Counted from the stretch's first letter, positions 47,361-57,593 are shown. The stretch: DNA of 64,000 bases from Variovorax sp. UMC13 (GCF_014170375.1 NZ_LZZW01000015.1:124001-188000); one strand, 5' to 3'. Notes: generated by a model not told the origin, from the sequence alone. Numbers and translations: made by a program.

Positions 47361-49991
47361 TCATAGGGGCGGCAGCGGCCGCGACACCTTGCGCGCGCGC
47401 CGTGGCCGCCTGTCCGAGGCCAAGGCACTGCGCTCTTCGCCGTAGACCAGGGCGCGCTCCACCGATTCGACGCCGCCCACCGGCACCGCGCCGCCCGCGG
47501 CTTTTTCCAGCTGGGCCACCATGCGCGCGATGCGGTCGGCCACGCTCTCGTTGCTGAGCTTCTCGCGAAAGCGCTCGACTATCAGCGGGAACGCGAAGGG
47601 CGTGGGCCGCGCGAGGGGCTGCACCACCAGGCGCTGCGTCGCCATGCGCTCGAGGCTGGCGCGCAGCCGGCCGATCTCCAGCTCCTGCGCCAGCAGTTCC
47701 TGCTCGGCCTGCAGCAGCAGCTTGTTGGCCGGGTCGTACTTGCGGAACACCTCCCAGAACAGCGAGGAAGAGGCCTGCAGCTGCCGGTTGCTGCGCTTCT
47801 CGCCCGGGTAGCCCTGGAAGATCAGCCCCGACACCCGGGCGATCTCGCGAAAGCGGCGCTGTGCGAGTTCGCTGGCGTTGAGGCTGGCCAGCACCTCGTG
47901 CAACAGCGCGGCCTCGGCGTCGTGGTGCGCGATCGCATCCTGCGCCTGCGCGTCGTGGCCGGCGCGCAGCACCTCGGGCAGCAGCGCGGGCCAGTCGAGT
48001 TCGGTGGCGCAGAGCAGCTCGAAGCCGTAGTCGTTGACCGCGATCGAGAAGGTGCGCGGCGTGTGCTGCGCCACCCGCCAGGCCAGCAGGTTGGCCAACC
48101 CCAGGTGCACCTGCCGGCCGGCGAAGGGATAGAGGAACAGGTGCCAGCCCTCGCGCGTCTTGAGCACCTCGGCCAGCAGGGTCTGCGGCGTCGGCAGCGC
48201 CGACCACTGCTGTTGGATCTCGAGCAGCGGCCGCACGCACTGCAGCTCGGGCGTGTCGTAGCGGCCCGCGCCCGCCAGCGCGAGCTGCTGCACCACGGCA
48301 TCGGCCAGCGTGGTCGACAGCGGCATGCGCCCGCCGTTCCAGCGCGGCACCGCGGGCCGCTTGCCGCTCGCGCGCCGCACCCAGGCCGTCATCTCGCGGA
48401 TGCGCACCAGCTCGAGCATGCGGCCGCCGAACAGGAAGCAGTCGCCGGGCTTCATGCGCGCCGCGAAGCTCTCTTCCACGCTGCCCAGCTTGGCCCCGCC
48501 GATGTACTGCACCGTCATGCTGGCGTCGCTCACGATGGTGCCGATGTTCATGCGATGGCGGCGCGCCAGCCGCGCATCGGGCACGCGCCAGGTGCCGTCG
48601 GCATCGGGCACCGCGCGCTGGTAGTCGGGATAGGCCGCGAGCGAGGGGCCGCCCTGGCGCACGAAGGCCAGGCACCAGTCCCAGCTCTCGCGCGACAGCT
48701 GGGCGTAGGCGGCGGTGCTGCGCACTTCCGCGTACAGATCCTCCGGCACGAAGCCGCCGCCCAGCGCCACCGTGACCAGGTGCTGCACCAGCACGTCGAG
48801 CGGCTGCGCGGGCGTGCGGCGCGCCTCGATGTGGCCGGCCGCGATGGCCTCGCGCGCGGCCGCGCCCTCGACCATCTCGATGCTGTGCGTGGGCACCAGC
48901 GTGATGCGCGAGGGCCGGCCCGGCGCATGGCCCGAACGCCCGGCGCGCTGCAGCAGCCGCGCCACGCCCTTGGGCGAGCCGATCTGCAGCACGCGCTCGA
49001 CCGGCAGGAAGTCCACGCCCAGGTCCAGGCTGGAGGTGCAGACCACCGCGCGCAGTTCGCCGCTCTTGAGCCCGGCCTCGACCCACTCGCGCACCGCGCG
49101 GTCGAGCGAGCCGTGGTGCAGCGCGATCACGCCGGCCCACTCGGGCTTCGCCTCGAGGATCGCGTGGTACCAGATCTCGGCCTGCGAGCGCGTGTTGGTG
49201 AAGACCAGCGTGGTGCTGCTGCGCGCGATCTCGTCCACCACCTGCGGCAGCATCGTGAGGCCCAGGTGCCCGCCCCAGGGGAAGCGCTCGGCGCGGCCGG
49301 GCAAGAGCGAATCGATGACCAGTGGCTTGGGCACCTGGCCCTGCACCAGCGTGCCCCGGTCGTGCCCGAGCAGCGTGTGCATGGCCTCGTCCAGGTTGCC
49401 CAGGGTGGCCGACATGCCCCACACGCACAGGGCCGGGTTCCAGCGCCGCAGCCGCGCCAGCGCCAGCTGCACCTGCACGCCGCGCTTGTTGCCCAGCAGC
49501 TCGTGCCACTCGTCGACCACCACCATGCGCACCGTGCCCAGCACCTCGGCCGCATCGGCGCGCGACAGCAGCACCGACAGGCTCTCGGGCGTGGTCACGA
49601 GCACCGTGGGCAGGCGCTGGTTCTGCGCGCTGCGCTCGGCCGCGGCGGTGTCGCCGCTGCGCGCGCCGGCCGACCAGTCGGGCGCCAACGCCTCGAGCGG
49701 CTGCTGCAGCGCGCGCAAAGTGTCGGCGGCCAGCGCGCGCATGGGGGTGATCCAGAGCACGGTGAGCGGCGGGGCCAGCGGGCGGCGGGTGCTCTTCGCT
49801 GGCGAAGCCTTCTTTTTCTGCACGAAGGCCGCGAGCGCCGCCAGCCAGACGGCATAGGTCTTGCCCGCGCCCGTGGTGGCATGCAGCAGGCCGGATTCCC
49901 CGGCCGCCACGGCCTTCCATACCGCGCGTTGAAAGGCGAAGGGCTTCCAGCCGCGGGCGGCGAACCAGGCGGCGAGGGCGGCGGCGTTCAT
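47361..49991 (-). CDS. Lhr-like ligase-associated DEXH-box helicase
   Basis: This 876-residue superfamily 2 helicase has Walker A in [12 protein letters not shown], a DEWH box ([14 protein letters not shown]), SAT motif ([12 protein letters not shown]), helicase C motifs [11 protein letters not shown] and [11 protein letters not shown], then the long Lhr C-terminal domains. The DEWH box and total length fit the bacterial Lhr-core subgroup often coded beside an ATP-dependent DNA ligase and a metallophosphoesterase; none of those is present here, so it is an orphan in this window. ATG 49991 is chosen because the RecA fold begins about 25 residues later; an upstream in-frame extension is unlike protein. 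It takes part in DNA repair in family members studied. Confidence 0.9.
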   Translation of the reverse strand: MNAAALAAWFAARGWKPFAFQRAVWKAVAAGESGLLHATTGAGKTYAVWLAALAAFVQKKKASPAKSTRRPLAPPLTVLWITPMRALAADTLRALQQPLEALAPDWSAGARSGDTAAAERSAQNQRLPTVLVTTPESLSVLLSRADAAEVLGTVRMVVVDEWHELLGNKRGVQVQLALARLRRWNPALCVWGMSATLGNLDEAMHTLLGHDRGTLVQGQVPKPLVIDSLLPGRAERFPWGGHLGLTMLPQVVDEIARSSTTLVFTNTRSQAEIWYHAILEAKPEWAGVIALHHGSLDRAVREWVEAGLKSGELRAVVCTSSLDLGVDFLPVERVLQIGSPKGVARLLQRAGRSGHAPGRPSRITLVPTHSIEMVEGAAAREAIAAGHIEARRTPAQPLDVLVQHLVTVALGGGFVPEDLYAEVRSTAAYAQLSRESWDWCLAFVRQGGPSLAAYPDYQRAVPDADGTWRVPDARLARRHRMNIGTIVSDASMTVQYIGGAKLGSVEESFAARMKPGDCFLFGGRMLELVRIREMTAWVRRASGKRPAVPRWNGGRMPLSTTLADAVVQQLALAGAGRYDTPELQCVRPLLEIQQQWSALPTPQTLLAEVLKTREGWHLFLYPFAGRQVHLGLANLLAWRVAQHTPRTFSIAVNDYGFELLCATELDWPALLPEVLRAGHDAQAQDAIAHHDAEAALLHEVLASLNASELAQRRFREIARVSGLIFQGYPGEKRSNRQLQASSSLFWEVFRKYDPANKLLLQAEQELLAQELEIGRLRASLERMATQRLVVQPLARPTPFAFPLIVERFREKLSNESVADRIARMVAQLEKAAGGAVPVGGVESVERALVYGEERSALASDRRPRRARKVSRPLPPL

Positions 49992-50122
49992 CGCTGCGAG
50001 CTTTGCCGCGGCAGGGCGCCGACGCCATAGGACGACAGCCCATCGTGCGCGACGGGCTTCCGCCCGACATAATCCGCTCCCCGGTGCCCCCAACCCACGA
50101 CCCACGCTTCGGCGAACAGAAC

Positions 50123-50584
50123 ATGTCCTCCATCACCCTGCGCTTCCTGGCCGAACCCAGCACCGTCAACTTCGGCGGCAAGGTCCACGGCGGCACCGTC
50201 ATGAAATGGATCGACGAGGCCGGCTACGCCTGCGCCACCAGCTGGTCCAAGCGCTACTGCGTCACGGTGTTCATCGGCAGCATCCGCTTCCACCGGCCGA
50301 TCATGATCGGCGACCTGGTCGAGGTCGAGGCACGCATGGCCTACACCGGCAAGACCAGCATGAACATCTCGGTGGAAGTGCGCAGCGGCGACATGAAGGG
50401 CGGCGGCATGCAGACCACCACCGAGTGCCTGATCGTCTTCGTCTCGGTCGATTCGCACGGCCAGCCGATGCCGGTGAACGCCTTCACGCCGGCCACGCCG
50501 GGCGAGATGGCGCTGGCCGAGCGGGCCAAGAACCACCTGGACGCGAGCCGGGCCGCCTCGGGCAGCACCGGCGCCAAGCCCTAG
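50123..50584 (+). CDS. Acyl-CoA thioesterase (hotdog fold)
   Basis: This 153-residue protein has the hotdog domain of YciA/BFIT-type thioesterases: [20 protein letters not shown] with the catalytic Asp, followed by [20 protein letters not shown]. It hydrolyses acyl-CoA. The ATG at 50123 is used because the domain starts soon after; the in-frame extension to 50003 is unlike protein. The gene is divergent from the Lhr-like helicase, with about 130 bases between, and its stop overlaps fahA by four bases in convergent orientation. Confidence 0.92.
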   Translation: MSSITLRFLAEPSTVNFGGKVHGGTVMKWIDEAGYACATSWSKRYCVTVFIGSIRFHRPIMIGDLVEVEARMAYTGKTSMNISVEVRSGDMKGGGMQTTTECLIVFVSVDSHGQPMPVNAFTPATPGEMALAERAKNHLDASRAASGSTGAKP

Positions 50585-51864
50585 CGAGTCGCCGCGCTCG
50601 GCAGCACCGTGCCGCTGACCTCGCCCAGCCCGATGCGCACCGCGCCCGCGCGTTCGCAGTAGCCGCGCAGCGTGAGCGTGTCGCCGTCCTCGAGGAAGGT
50701 GCGGCGCTCGCCGTTGGGCAGGGTGAGCGGCTGCTTGCCGCCGAAGGTCAGTTCGAGCAGCGAGCCGGCCTCTTCCAGCGTCGGGCCCGAGAGCGTGCCC
50801 GAGCCCAGCAGGTCGCCCGGCTGCAGGTTGCAGCCGTTGACCGTGTGATGCGTGACCAGCTGCGCCGCGGTCCAGTAGGCCGCCTGCGTGGTGTTGCCGC
50901 GCGTGAGGCGGGTGGCGGGCTCGCCGGCTGCGCGCATCTTCGCGGTGTGCAGCCAGACCTCGAGCGTGACGTCGAGCGCGCCGCCCTCGCGGTTGGCGGG
51001 CGAGTCGAGGTAGGCCATCGGCTGCGGGTCGCCCGCGGGGCGCTCGAATTTCGCGCGGAAGGGCGCGAGCGCTTCCATCGTGACAATCCAGGGCGACAGC
51101 GTGGAGGCGAAGTTCTTCGCCAGGAAGGGGCCCAGCGGCTGGTACTCCCAGGCCTGCAGGTCGCGCGCCGACCAGTCGTTGAGCAGGGTCACGCCGAACA
51201 GGTGCTGCTCGGCCTCGCCGATGGCGATCGGTTCGCCCAGTGCGTTGCCCTGGCCGATCAGGAAGCCGAGCTCGAGCTCGTAATCGAGCCGCTTTGACGG
51301 ACCGAAGCTGGGCTCGGCCGCATCGGGCGCCTTCGTCTGGCCCTGCGGCCGCTTGAACTGCTGGCCGCTGACCGCGATCGACGAGGCCCGGCCGTGGTAG
51401 CCGATGGGCACCCACTTGTAGTTGGGCATCAGCGGCTGGTCGGGGCGGAACAGCTTGCCGACCGTGGTGGCGTGGTGGATGCCGGTGTAGAAGTCGGTGT
51501 AGTCGCCGATGCGGCAGGGCAGCGCCATCTCGACCGCCGACTGCGGATACAGCGCGATCTCCCACTCGCCCTGCTTGGGGCTGCCTTCCTGCAGGCCTTC
51601 GGACAGCGCCGCGCGCAAGGCCACGCGCTCCGCGGGCGTTGCCGCCATCAGCCGGTTCATGTCGGCGTGGTCGACCACCTTGGCGGCCTTCAGGTCCAGC
51701 ACCTGGTCGCCGATGGCCACGCCGATGCGGAAGTCCTCGTCGGTGCCGGCCGGCCGGAAGCGGCCGAAGGGCAGGTTCTGGATCGGGAAGTCGGTGCCCG
51801 CGACGTGGGCGGATTCGACCCAGCTGCGCAGCTTCGGGTCGTGGGTGGCGTTGAGTGCGGTCAT
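50581..51864 (-). CDS. fahA: Fumarylacetoacetase
   Basis: This 427-residue enzyme has the FAH N-terminal domain and the C-terminal catalytic domain: metal-binding Glu pair in LDYELELGFLIG, then LLNDWSARDLQAWEYQPLG and NGCNLQPGDLLGSGTLSG. It cleaves fumarylacetoacetate to fumarate and acetoacetate, the last step of the homogentisate pathway for tyrosine and phenylalanine. It lies eight bases after the Bug receptor gene in the hmgA operon. Confidence 0.97.
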   Translation of the reverse strand: MTALNATHDPKLRSWVESAHVAGTDFPIQNLPFGRFRPAGTDEDFRIGVAIGDQVLDLKAAKVVDHADMNRLMAATPAERVALRAALSEGLQEGSPKQGEWEIALYPQSAVEMALPCRIGDYTDFYTGIHHATTVGKLFRPDQPLMPNYKWVPIGYHGRASSIAVSGQQFKRPQGQTKAPDAAEPSFGPSKRLDYELELGFLIGQGNALGEPIAIGEAEQHLFGVTLLNDWSARDLQAWEYQPLGPFLAKNFASTLSPWIVTMEALAPFRAKFERPAGDPQPMAYLDSPANREGGALDVTLEVWLHTAKMRAAGEPATRLTRGNTTQAAYWTAAQLVTHHTVNGCNLQPGDLLGSGTLSGPTLEEAGSLLELTFGGKQPLTLPNGERRTFLEDGDTLTLRGYCERAGAVRIGLGEVSGTVLPSAATR

Positions 51865-51872
51865 GGGTTCTT

Positions 51873-52856
51873 TCAGTCTGCGGACATGCCGGCCTTGCGG
51901 GCGACATCGCCCAGGCGTTGGTATTCGGATTGGGTCAGTTGGTTCAATGCCTCGGCGGTCGAGCTGCGCGGCGTGAAGCCAGCCTGCGTGAGCTTGTCCT
52001 TGACCTCGGGCAGGGCCAGCGCCTCGACGAAGGCCTGGTTGAGCGCCTTGACGATCGGCGCCGGCAGGTGGGCCGGGCCGTAGACGCCGAACCAGGGATC
52101 GAGCGCATAGCCCTTGAGCCCGGCCTCGGCGATGGTCGGCACGTTGGGCAGCGCGGGCGAACGCGCCGGGCCGGCCACGGCCAGCGCGCGCAGCTTGCCG
52201 GCCTGGATGTGCGGCAGCGAGGCCGGCAGGTTGTCGAACATCACGCCGATGGTGTTGCCCAGCATGTCGTTGATGGCCGGGCCGCTGCCCTTGTAGGCGA
52301 CATGCGTGAGCTCGGTGCCGGTCATCTGCGCGAACATCACGCCGGCCAGGTTCATCGAGGTGCCGGCGCCCGCGGTGGCGTAGGGCAGGCCGGGGTTCTT
52401 CTTCGCCGCGGCGATCAGCTCGGCCACGCTCTGGATGGGCGAGGCCGCCGGCACTTCGAGCACGATGGTCGAGGTGCCCAGCAGGCTGATGGCGCTGAAG
52501 TCCTTGCGCGGGTCGAAGGCCATCGACTTGTAGATGTGCGGGTTGAGCGCATTGGTCGAGATCGCGCCGAAGCCGATGGTGTAGCCGTCGGCCGGCGCCT
52601 TGGCCACCGCGTCCATGCCGATGTTGCCGCCGGCCCCCGCGCGGTTGTCGATGATCACCGGCTGGCCCAGCTTCTCCGAGACCTTCTGGCCCACGGTGCG
52701 CGCCACCAAGTCGGTGGTGCCGCCGGCCGTGTAGGGCACGACGAAGCGGATCGGCTTGCTCGGATAGTCGACCGCCTGCGCGGCGAAAGGCAGGCCGATC
52801 CAGGCGGTGGCGATGAGGGCAGCGAAGGTGGCGCGGCGGGAGGGCGTGAAGGTCAT
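51873..52856 (-). CDS. Tripartite tricarboxylate (Bug) substrate-binding protein
   Basis: This 327-residue protein has a signal peptide ending near FAAQA and the Bug/TctC hallmarks: YPSKPIRFVVPYTAGGTTD, then NRAGAGGNIGMDAVAKA and DGYTIGFGAIS. Such proteins bind organic acids in the periplasm. Its place between hmgA (34 bases) and fahA (eight bases) suggests an aromatic or organic-acid ligand linked to homogentisate, but no TctA/B membrane partner is present. ATG 52856 has GAGA upstream. Confidence 0.94.
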   Translation of the reverse strand: MTFTPSRRATFAALIATAWIGLPFAAQAVDYPSKPIRFVVPYTAGGTTDLVARTVGQKVSEKLGQPVIIDNRAGAGGNIGMDAVAKAPADGYTIGFGAISTNALNPHIYKSMAFDPRKDFSAISLLGTSTIVLEVPAASPIQSVAELIAAAKKNPGLPYATAGAGTSMNLAGVMFAQMTGTELTHVAYKGSGPAINDMLGNTIGVMFDNLPASLPHIQAGKLRALAVAGPARSPALPNVPTIAEAGLKGYALDPWFGVYGPAHLPAPIVKALNQAFVEALALPEVKDKLTQAGFTPRSSTAEALNQLTQSEYQRLGDVARKAGMSAD

Positions 52857-52890
52857 GTGTCTCTTTGTTGGAAATGGGTCGCGAACGGGC

Positions 52891-54228
52891 TCAGGGCTTC
52901 TGGAACAGGTCGCCCAGGCCCGCCCAGCAGTCGGCGTAGGCATCGTCCAGCGCCGGGCTCTGCATGGCGAAGGGCGTGGGAATGAAACGGTAGCGGCTCT
53001 CGAACATGAAGGCCAGCGTGTGGTCGAGCTTGTGCGGCTTCAGGTCGGCGTGGCTGGCCTTGTCGAAGGCCTCCTCGTCGGGGCCGTGCGGCACCATCGG
53101 GTTGTGCAGGCTCGCGCCGCCGGGCTTGAAGCCGCCCGGCTTGGCGTCGTACTGGCCGTAGACCAGGCCCATGAACTCGCTCATCAGGTTGCGGTGGTAC
53201 CACGGCGGACGGAAGGTGTCCTCCATGACCAGCCAGCGCGGCGGGAAGATCACGAAGTCGCAGTTGGCGGTGCCGGGCGTGTCGCTGGGCGAGGTCAGCA
53301 CGGTGAAGATCGACGGGTCCGGATGGTCGAAGCTGATCGAGCCGATGGTCATGAAATGGGCCGTGTCGTACTTCACCGGCGCCAGGTTGCCGTGCCAGGC
53401 CACCACGTTGAAGGGCGACTGCTTCATCGGCGCGCGCCAGAAGCGACCGCCGAACTTCTTGACCACCTCGTAGGCGCCACCGGGCGCGTCGGCGTCCTCG
53501 TAGGCCGCCACCGGCGCCTGGAAGTCGCGCGCGTTGGCCAGGCCGTTGGAACCGATCGGGCCCAGCTCGGGCAGCCGGAACTGCGCGCCGTAGTTCTCGC
53601 ACACATAGCCGCGCGACGGGCCCGCGCCCGCCTCCGAATCGGGCAGCGCGACCTTGAAGGCCACGCCGCGCGGCAGCACCGCGATCTCGCCCGGCTTGAC
53701 CTCCAGCACGCCCATCTCGGTGGTGATCACGAGCCGGCCCTGCTGCGGCACCAGCAGCATCTCGCCGTCGGCATTGACGAAGGCGCGGCGGCCCATCGAT
53801 TGGCCGGCGAGGTAGACATGCGCGGCCACGCCGACCTGCGTCTCGGCGTCGCCGTTGGCGGCCAGCGTGTGCATGCCGTCGACGAAGTCGGCCTCGGCCG
53901 CGCCGGCCTCGAAGGGGATCGGATGCCAGCGCAGCGGCTCGGGCGGCAGCGCCATGTCGCGGTTGGCGCCGGTCTCCCAGTGCGTCTGCGCGTAGGGCTG
54001 GTAGCGGCCCGACACCACCGAGGGCTGGCGGCGGTAGAGCCAGCTGCGGCGGTTGGCGTGGCGCGGCGCGGTGAAGGCCGTGCCCGAGACCAGCTCGGGG
54101 TAGAGGTCGAAGGGCGCGCGCTGCGGGCTGTTGCGGCCCTGCGGCAGCGCGCCGGCCACGGCCTCGCTCGCGTACTCGTTGCCGAAGCCGTGCTGGTAGC
54201 GCAATGCGCCGGTGTCGTCGGTGCTCAT
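52891..54228 (-). CDS. hmgA: Homogentisate 1,2-dioxygenase
   Basis: This 445-residue enzyme cleaves the ring of homogentisate to maleylacetoacetate using Fe(II). Visible metal and substrate motifs are [28 protein letters not shown] (His and Glu) and [11 protein letters not shown] (His). ATG 54228 has GGAG nine bases upstream; the in-frame ATG 54246 lacks one. It is the first gene of the hmgA-Bug-fahA operon and is divergent from an IclR regulator. The maleylacetoacetate isomerase gene is not in this window, so that step is done elsewhere or by another enzyme. Confidence 0.97.
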   Translation of the reverse strand: MSTDDTGALRYQHGFGNEYASEAVAGALPQGRNSPQRAPFDLYPELVSGTAFTAPRHANRRSWLYRRQPSVVSGRYQPYAQTHWETGANRDMALPPEPLRWHPIPFEAGAAEADFVDGMHTLAANGDAETQVGVAAHVYLAGQSMGRRAFVNADGEMLLVPQQGRLVITTEMGVLEVKPGEIAVLPRGVAFKVALPDSEAGAGPSRGYVCENYGAQFRLPELGPIGSNGLANARDFQAPVAAYEDADAPGGAYEVVKKFGGRFWRAPMKQSPFNVVAWHGNLAPVKYDTAHFMTIGSISFDHPDPSIFTVLTSPSDTPGTANCDFVIFPPRWLVMEDTFRPPWYHRNLMSEFMGLVYGQYDAKPGGFKPGGASLHNPMVPHGPDEEAFDKASHADLKPHKLDHTLAFMFESRYRFIPTPFAMQSPALDDAYADCWAGLGDLFQKP

Positions 54229-54264
54229 GGTCGAAGTCTCCGTCATGAAGTTCGTCTAATCCAA

Positions 54265-54276
54265 ATGCGTTCGCAT
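54265..54276. promoter_or_regulatory. Palindrome between hmgA and iclR
   Basis: ATGCGTTCGCAT (perfect 5-bp arms ATGCG/CGCAT around TT) lies 37 bases upstream of the hmgA start and about 90 bases upstream of the IclR gene start. IclR-family regulators commonly bind palindromes in such divergent regions, so this is a candidate operator. Confidence 0.5.
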
Positions 54277-54363
54277 GGAGCGAATTCGCGCAGTGTAATC
54301 CGGGCCACGGTTCATGTCTAATGCGCTCTCCCATCCCGAACCACCGCGGAGAGACACAGACCG

Positions 54364-55200
54364 ATGGTCAGCAGCAGCAGCAAGGACAGCACGGCCCAGC
54401 GCGGCATCCAGAGCATCGAGGTCGGCGGCCAGCTGCTGCGCGCGCTGGTGCACCAGGGCCGCCCGCTGGCGCTGAAGGACCTGGCGCGCGAGGCCGACAT
54501 GACGCCCGCCAAGGCCCATCCCTACATGGTCAGCTTCGGCCGGCTGGGCCTGATCGAGCAGGACGGCACCAGCGGCCACTATCGGCTCGGACCGCTGGCG
54601 CTGCAACTGGGGCTGATCGGCCTGCAGCAGGCCGAGCCGGTGCACATCGCGGCGCCGCTGATGGCGCCGCTGGCGCAGCAGATCGGCCAGACCGTGGGCC
54701 TGGCCGTCTGGGGCGCGCGCGGCGCGACCATGGTGCACATCGCCGAGGCGCCCTCGCCGGTGCACGTGAGCCTGCGGCACGGCACGGTGTTCTCGCTGAC
54801 CCGCACCGCCTCGGGCCGGCTGTTCGCGGCCTACCTGCCGGCGGCCCAGGTCAAGGCCATGCTGGAGGACGAACGGCGGCGCGAGAAGCAGCGCAAGCCC
54901 GAGGACGACGCCCGCGCCGGCATGCCGCCGGTGCAGCCGCTGCCCGGCTGGAGCGCCTTCGAGGCCGAGCGCGCCGAAGTGCGCGCCCAGGGCGCGAGCC
55001 GCTCGGAGAACGAGGTGATCCCGGGCGTGAGCGCCATGGCCGCGCCGGTGTTCGACCACACCGGCGCGATCGTGCTGGCCGTCACCGCCATCGGCCCCAC
55101 GGGCATCTTCGACACGCGCTGGGACGGCGCGGTGGCGCAGCCGCTGCGGGCCTGCGCGCGCGCCGTGTCCGAGCGCCTCGGCGCCCCGGCCCGGACCTGA
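54364..55200 (+). CDS. IclR-family transcription regulator
   Basis: This 278-residue protein has an N-terminal winged-helix domain (ALVHQGRPLALKDLAREADM, then AHPYMVSFGRLGLIEQDG) and a C-terminal ligand-binding IclR domain (GLAVWGARGATMVHIAE, VSAMAAPVFDHTGAIVLAVT). ATG 54364 has GGAG upstream. Divergence from hmgA suggests it controls the homogentisate operon, with homogentisate or a related acid as a possible effector (inference). Confidence 0.92.
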   Translation: MVSSSSKDSTAQRGIQSIEVGGQLLRALVHQGRPLALKDLAREADMTPAKAHPYMVSFGRLGLIEQDGTSGHYRLGPLALQLGLIGLQQAEPVHIAAPLMAPLAQQIGQTVGLAVWGARGATMVHIAEAPSPVHVSLRHGTVFSLTRTASGRLFAAYLPAAQVKAMLEDERRREKQRKPEDDARAGMPPVQPLPGWSAFEAERAEVRAQGASRSENEVIPGVSAMAAPVFDHTGAIVLAVTAIGPTGIFDTRWDGAVAQPLRACARAVSERLGAPART

Positions 55201-55235
55201 GTCCGGACCGCGCGCGCCGCCCCCAGGTCCAGGCC

Positions 55236-56369
55236 ATGCGCAGCCCCGCCGAGTTGCCACCGTCCTACCTGCTGCAGCGCCTGCGCGACGCCGCGGCACG
55301 CTCGCGCAGCGGTCTGTTCCTCTACCCGCTGTTCTGGATCGTGCTCACGCAGGCCGGCGGCTATTCGGCCAACCATATGGCGATGGTGCTGCTGCACGCC
55401 TGCGGCCTGGTGCTGGGCGCGGCCGGCCGGCTCTACCTGGAGTTCGACCTGGAGCGTGCAGCGGCGCACAACTTCGGCAGCGCGCAACGCGGCTTCCGCT
55501 GGGCCGCCTGGGGCTACCAGGGCTACTGGGGCCTGCTGTGCGCCTGCATCTTCGGCACCGCCGAAGCCGACAACGTTCGCTGGCTCATGCTGATGGCCAC
55601 CATCGGCCTCGCCGCCGGCGCCTGCGCGATCATGGCGGTCGATGCGACGCTGGCCCGCTGGTACCCGCCGTTGCTGCTGGGCCCGACGGCGCTGCTCATG
55701 GCCTGGCAGGGCGGCTATTCGAACTGGGCGCTGGCGGCCGTCTTCGTGGTGTTCTTCTTCTACGCGCAGCGCATCATCCGGCTGGTCGCGGGCGACTACG
55801 AAGGACGGCAGCGCGCCAACCTGCTGCTGGAGGAGCGGGCCCGGGAGATCGCGGCCGCCCACGACCACATGCGCCGGCTGGCCTCGCACGACCACCTCAC
55901 CGGGCTGGTCAACCGCCGCCACGCGACGCAGCTGCTGCAGCACCAGGCCGACCTGCACCGGCGCAGCGAGGCCGCCTCGTTCTCGATCGCGCTGATCGAC
56001 CTGGACCACTTCAAGCGCATCAACGACCAGTGGGGCCACGGCGTCGGCGACGAGGTGCTGCACGGCTTCGCCCAGCTCGCCCGCGGCGTGCTGCGCGAGA
56101 GCGACACGCTGGCGCGCTGGGGCGGCGAGGAGTTCCTGCTGCTGCTGCCCGATGCGCCCGACAGCTTGCCCGAGGCCGGCATCGAGCGCCTGCGCACGCA
56201 GCTGAAGGATCTCCGGATTTCGCCCACCGTGCCCGCGCTGCGGCTCGACTTCTCGGCCGGCATCAGCCGCCACCGCCCGGACGACACCGTGGAGCAGACC
56301 ATCGACCGCGCCGACCGGGCGCTCTACCTGGCCAAGGCCGAGGGGCGCGGGCGCTCGAAGCGGGGCTGA
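55236..56369 (+). CDS. Membrane-anchored diguanylate cyclase (GGDEF)
   Basis: This 377-residue protein has about six N-terminal membrane helices (SGLFLYPLFWIVLTQAGGY through WALAAVFVVFFFYAQ) and a C-terminal GGDEF domain with all parts intact: DHLTGLVNRRH, LIDLDHFKRINDQWGHGVGD, inhibitory site RESD and the active signature WGGEEF. It should make c-di-GMP at the inner membrane. It is the only convincing cyclase in the window. The gene follows the IclR gene by 36 bases on the same strand, so co-transcription is possible. Confidence 0.95.
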   Translation: MRSPAELPPSYLLQRLRDAAARSRSGLFLYPLFWIVLTQAGGYSANHMAMVLLHACGLVLGAAGRLYLEFDLERAAAHNFGSAQRGFRWAAWGYQGYWGLLCACIFGTAEADNVRWLMLMATIGLAAGACAIMAVDATLARWYPPLLLGPTALLMAWQGGYSNWALAAVFVVFFFYAQRIIRLVAGDYEGRQRANLLLEERAREIAAAHDHMRRLASHDHLTGLVNRRHATQLLQHQADLHRRSEAASFSIALIDLDHFKRINDQWGHGVGDEVLHGFAQLARGVLRESDTLARWGGEEFLLLLPDAPDSLPEAGIERLRTQLKDLRISPTVPALRLDFSAGISRHRPDDTVEQTIDRADRALYLAKAEGRGRSKRG

Positions 56370-56384
56370 GCGGAGAATCGCGCG

Positions 56385-56801
56385 ATGTTCAGCGAACTCC
56401 GATCCAGCGCCTGGGCCTATCCGGCCCTGGAGGTCGTGCACATCGTCGGCATCGCCCTGCTGCTGGGCAACCTGGTGGCGCTGGAGATCCGCGTCTGGGG
56501 CGGAGCCGCGGCCCTGCCGGTGCGGGCCCTGGCGCGCCTCTCGCTCGGCATCGCACTCGCCGGCTTCGGCCTGGCCGCCGCCAGCGGGCTGCTGATGTTC
56601 GCCACCCAGGCGGCCGAACTGCTGGCCAACCGGAGCTTCGTCTGGAAGATGGGCCTGCTCGCCACGGCCGGCTGCAACGCGGCCTGGTTCCATGGCCGCG
56701 GATCGCTGCAGAAACTCGACCTGATGGCGCGGATTCAGATGCTGGTGTCCACTGCGGTCTGGCTCGGCGTCGTCGTCTGCGGACGCTGGATCGCCTACTG
56801 A
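56385..56801 (+). CDS. Small four-helix membrane protein (DUF6644-like)
   Basis: This 138-residue integral membrane protein has four predicted helices. H19 in VVHIVGIALLLGNLVALEIR and H in AWFHGRGSL could be heme or metal ligands, as in small cytochrome-like membrane proteins of this type. It starts 15 bases after the diguanylate cyclase gene and is followed by the DUF6152-like gene, five bases from its frame (35 from the chosen ATG). These two families are often neighbours. Confidence 0.7.
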   Translation: MFSELRSSAWAYPALEVVHIVGIALLLGNLVALEIRVWGGAAALPVRALARLSLGIALAGFGLAAASGLLMFATQAAELLANRSFVWKMGLLATAGCNAAWFHGRGSLQKLDLMARIQMLVSTAVWLGVVVCGRWIAY

Positions 56802-56835
56802 TTCGATGTTCCATCCCCGTCCAAGGAGTGCCGCC

Positions 56836-57330
56836 ATGTCGATGTCCCGCCGCCGATTCGCCCTCGTGGCCGCCGCCACGCCCCTTGCCGTGGCACTGGC
56901 CACACCCCCCTCCGCCTGGGCCCACCACGGCTGGAGCAGCTTCGACCAGGAAAAGCCGATCTACCTCGAAGGCAGGGTGGTTCAGAGCAAGTGGCAGAAC
57001 CCGCATGCCGAACTGTTGATCGAGCGGCGCCCCGAGCTCGTGCTGCCGCCCGACCTGAAGCAGCGCCCGCTGCCGGCCCAGAGCGCCGGTGTCGACGGCC
57101 CCGGCCTGCTGGCCCGGGCCGCCCTGCCCCGGCGCAAGGACCGGCGGTGGGAACTGGAGCTCGCGCCGCTCACCCGCATGGCGGCGTGGCAGGTGGCGGA
57201 GATCAAGGTCGGCGAGACGGTGTCGGCCGTCGGCTTCACCACCAAGGACGAGGCCGGCGAGGCCGTGATGCGCGTGGAGTACCTGTTCGTGGCCGGCAAG
57301 GCCTACGGGCTGCGCTCGAGCCCGGTGTGA
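56836..57330 (+). CDS. DUF6152-like periplasmic protein
   Basis: This 164-residue protein has a Tat-like or Sec signal (MSMSRRRFALVAAATPLA, hydrophobic core, cleavage near AWA) followed by HHGWSSFDQEKPIYLEGRV and later QNPHAELLIERRPE, the pattern of the DUF6152 family. The AAGGAG ribosome binding site (56823-56828) supports ATG 56836 rather than ATG 56806. The HHGW segment could bind a metal. It forms a likely operon with the preceding membrane protein; the function of the pair is unknown. Confidence 0.75.
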   Translation: MSMSRRRFALVAAATPLAVALATPPSAWAHHGWSSFDQEKPIYLEGRVVQSKWQNPHAELLIERRPELVLPPDLKQRPLPAQSAGVDGPGLLARAALPRRKDRRWELELAPLTRMAAWQVAEIKVGETVSAVGFTTKDEAGEAVMRVEYLFVAGKAYGLRSSPV

Positions 57331-57374
57331 AGGAGGGGGCGGGGCGCCCGCCGCCCTTCCTGTCCAATACGGCC

Positions 57375-57593
57375 ATGGCACATCCCCGCACCCCCGAACA
57401 CCGACTCGACGATCTCGAGATCAAGGCCAGCTTCACCGACGACCTGCTCGACCAGCTGAACCTCACGATCTACCGGCAGCAGCAGCAGATCGACAGCCTG
57501 TCGCAGCAGCTGATCCAGCTGCGCCGGCAGATGCCCGAGGCGGGTTCGGGCGGCCCCCGGGACCCGGGTGACGAATTGCCGCCACACTATTGA
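57375..57593 (+). CDS. slyX: SlyX family protein
   Basis: This 72-residue coiled-coil protein fits SlyX: RLDDLEIKASFTDDLLDQLN, then YRQQQQIDSLSQQLIQLRRQ and a Pro-rich end (PHY). It is a small cytoplasmic protein of unknown function. A GC-rich inverted repeat precedes it at about 57331-57360, and its own ATG is at 57375. Confidence 0.9.
   Translation: MAHPRTPEHRLDDLEIKASFTDDLLDQLNLTIYRQQQQIDSLSQQLIQLRRQMPEAGSGGPRDPGDELPPHY

Noticed and set aside
47898..50030. 710-codon plus frame opposite the Lhr-like helicase
   Set aside because: Gln/Arg/Ala/Gly/His-rich shadow of the helicase gene with no motif.
57331..57360. GC-rich inverted repeat after the DUF6152-like gene as terminator
   Set aside because: No T-run follows, and the same bases may serve as upstream region for slyX.
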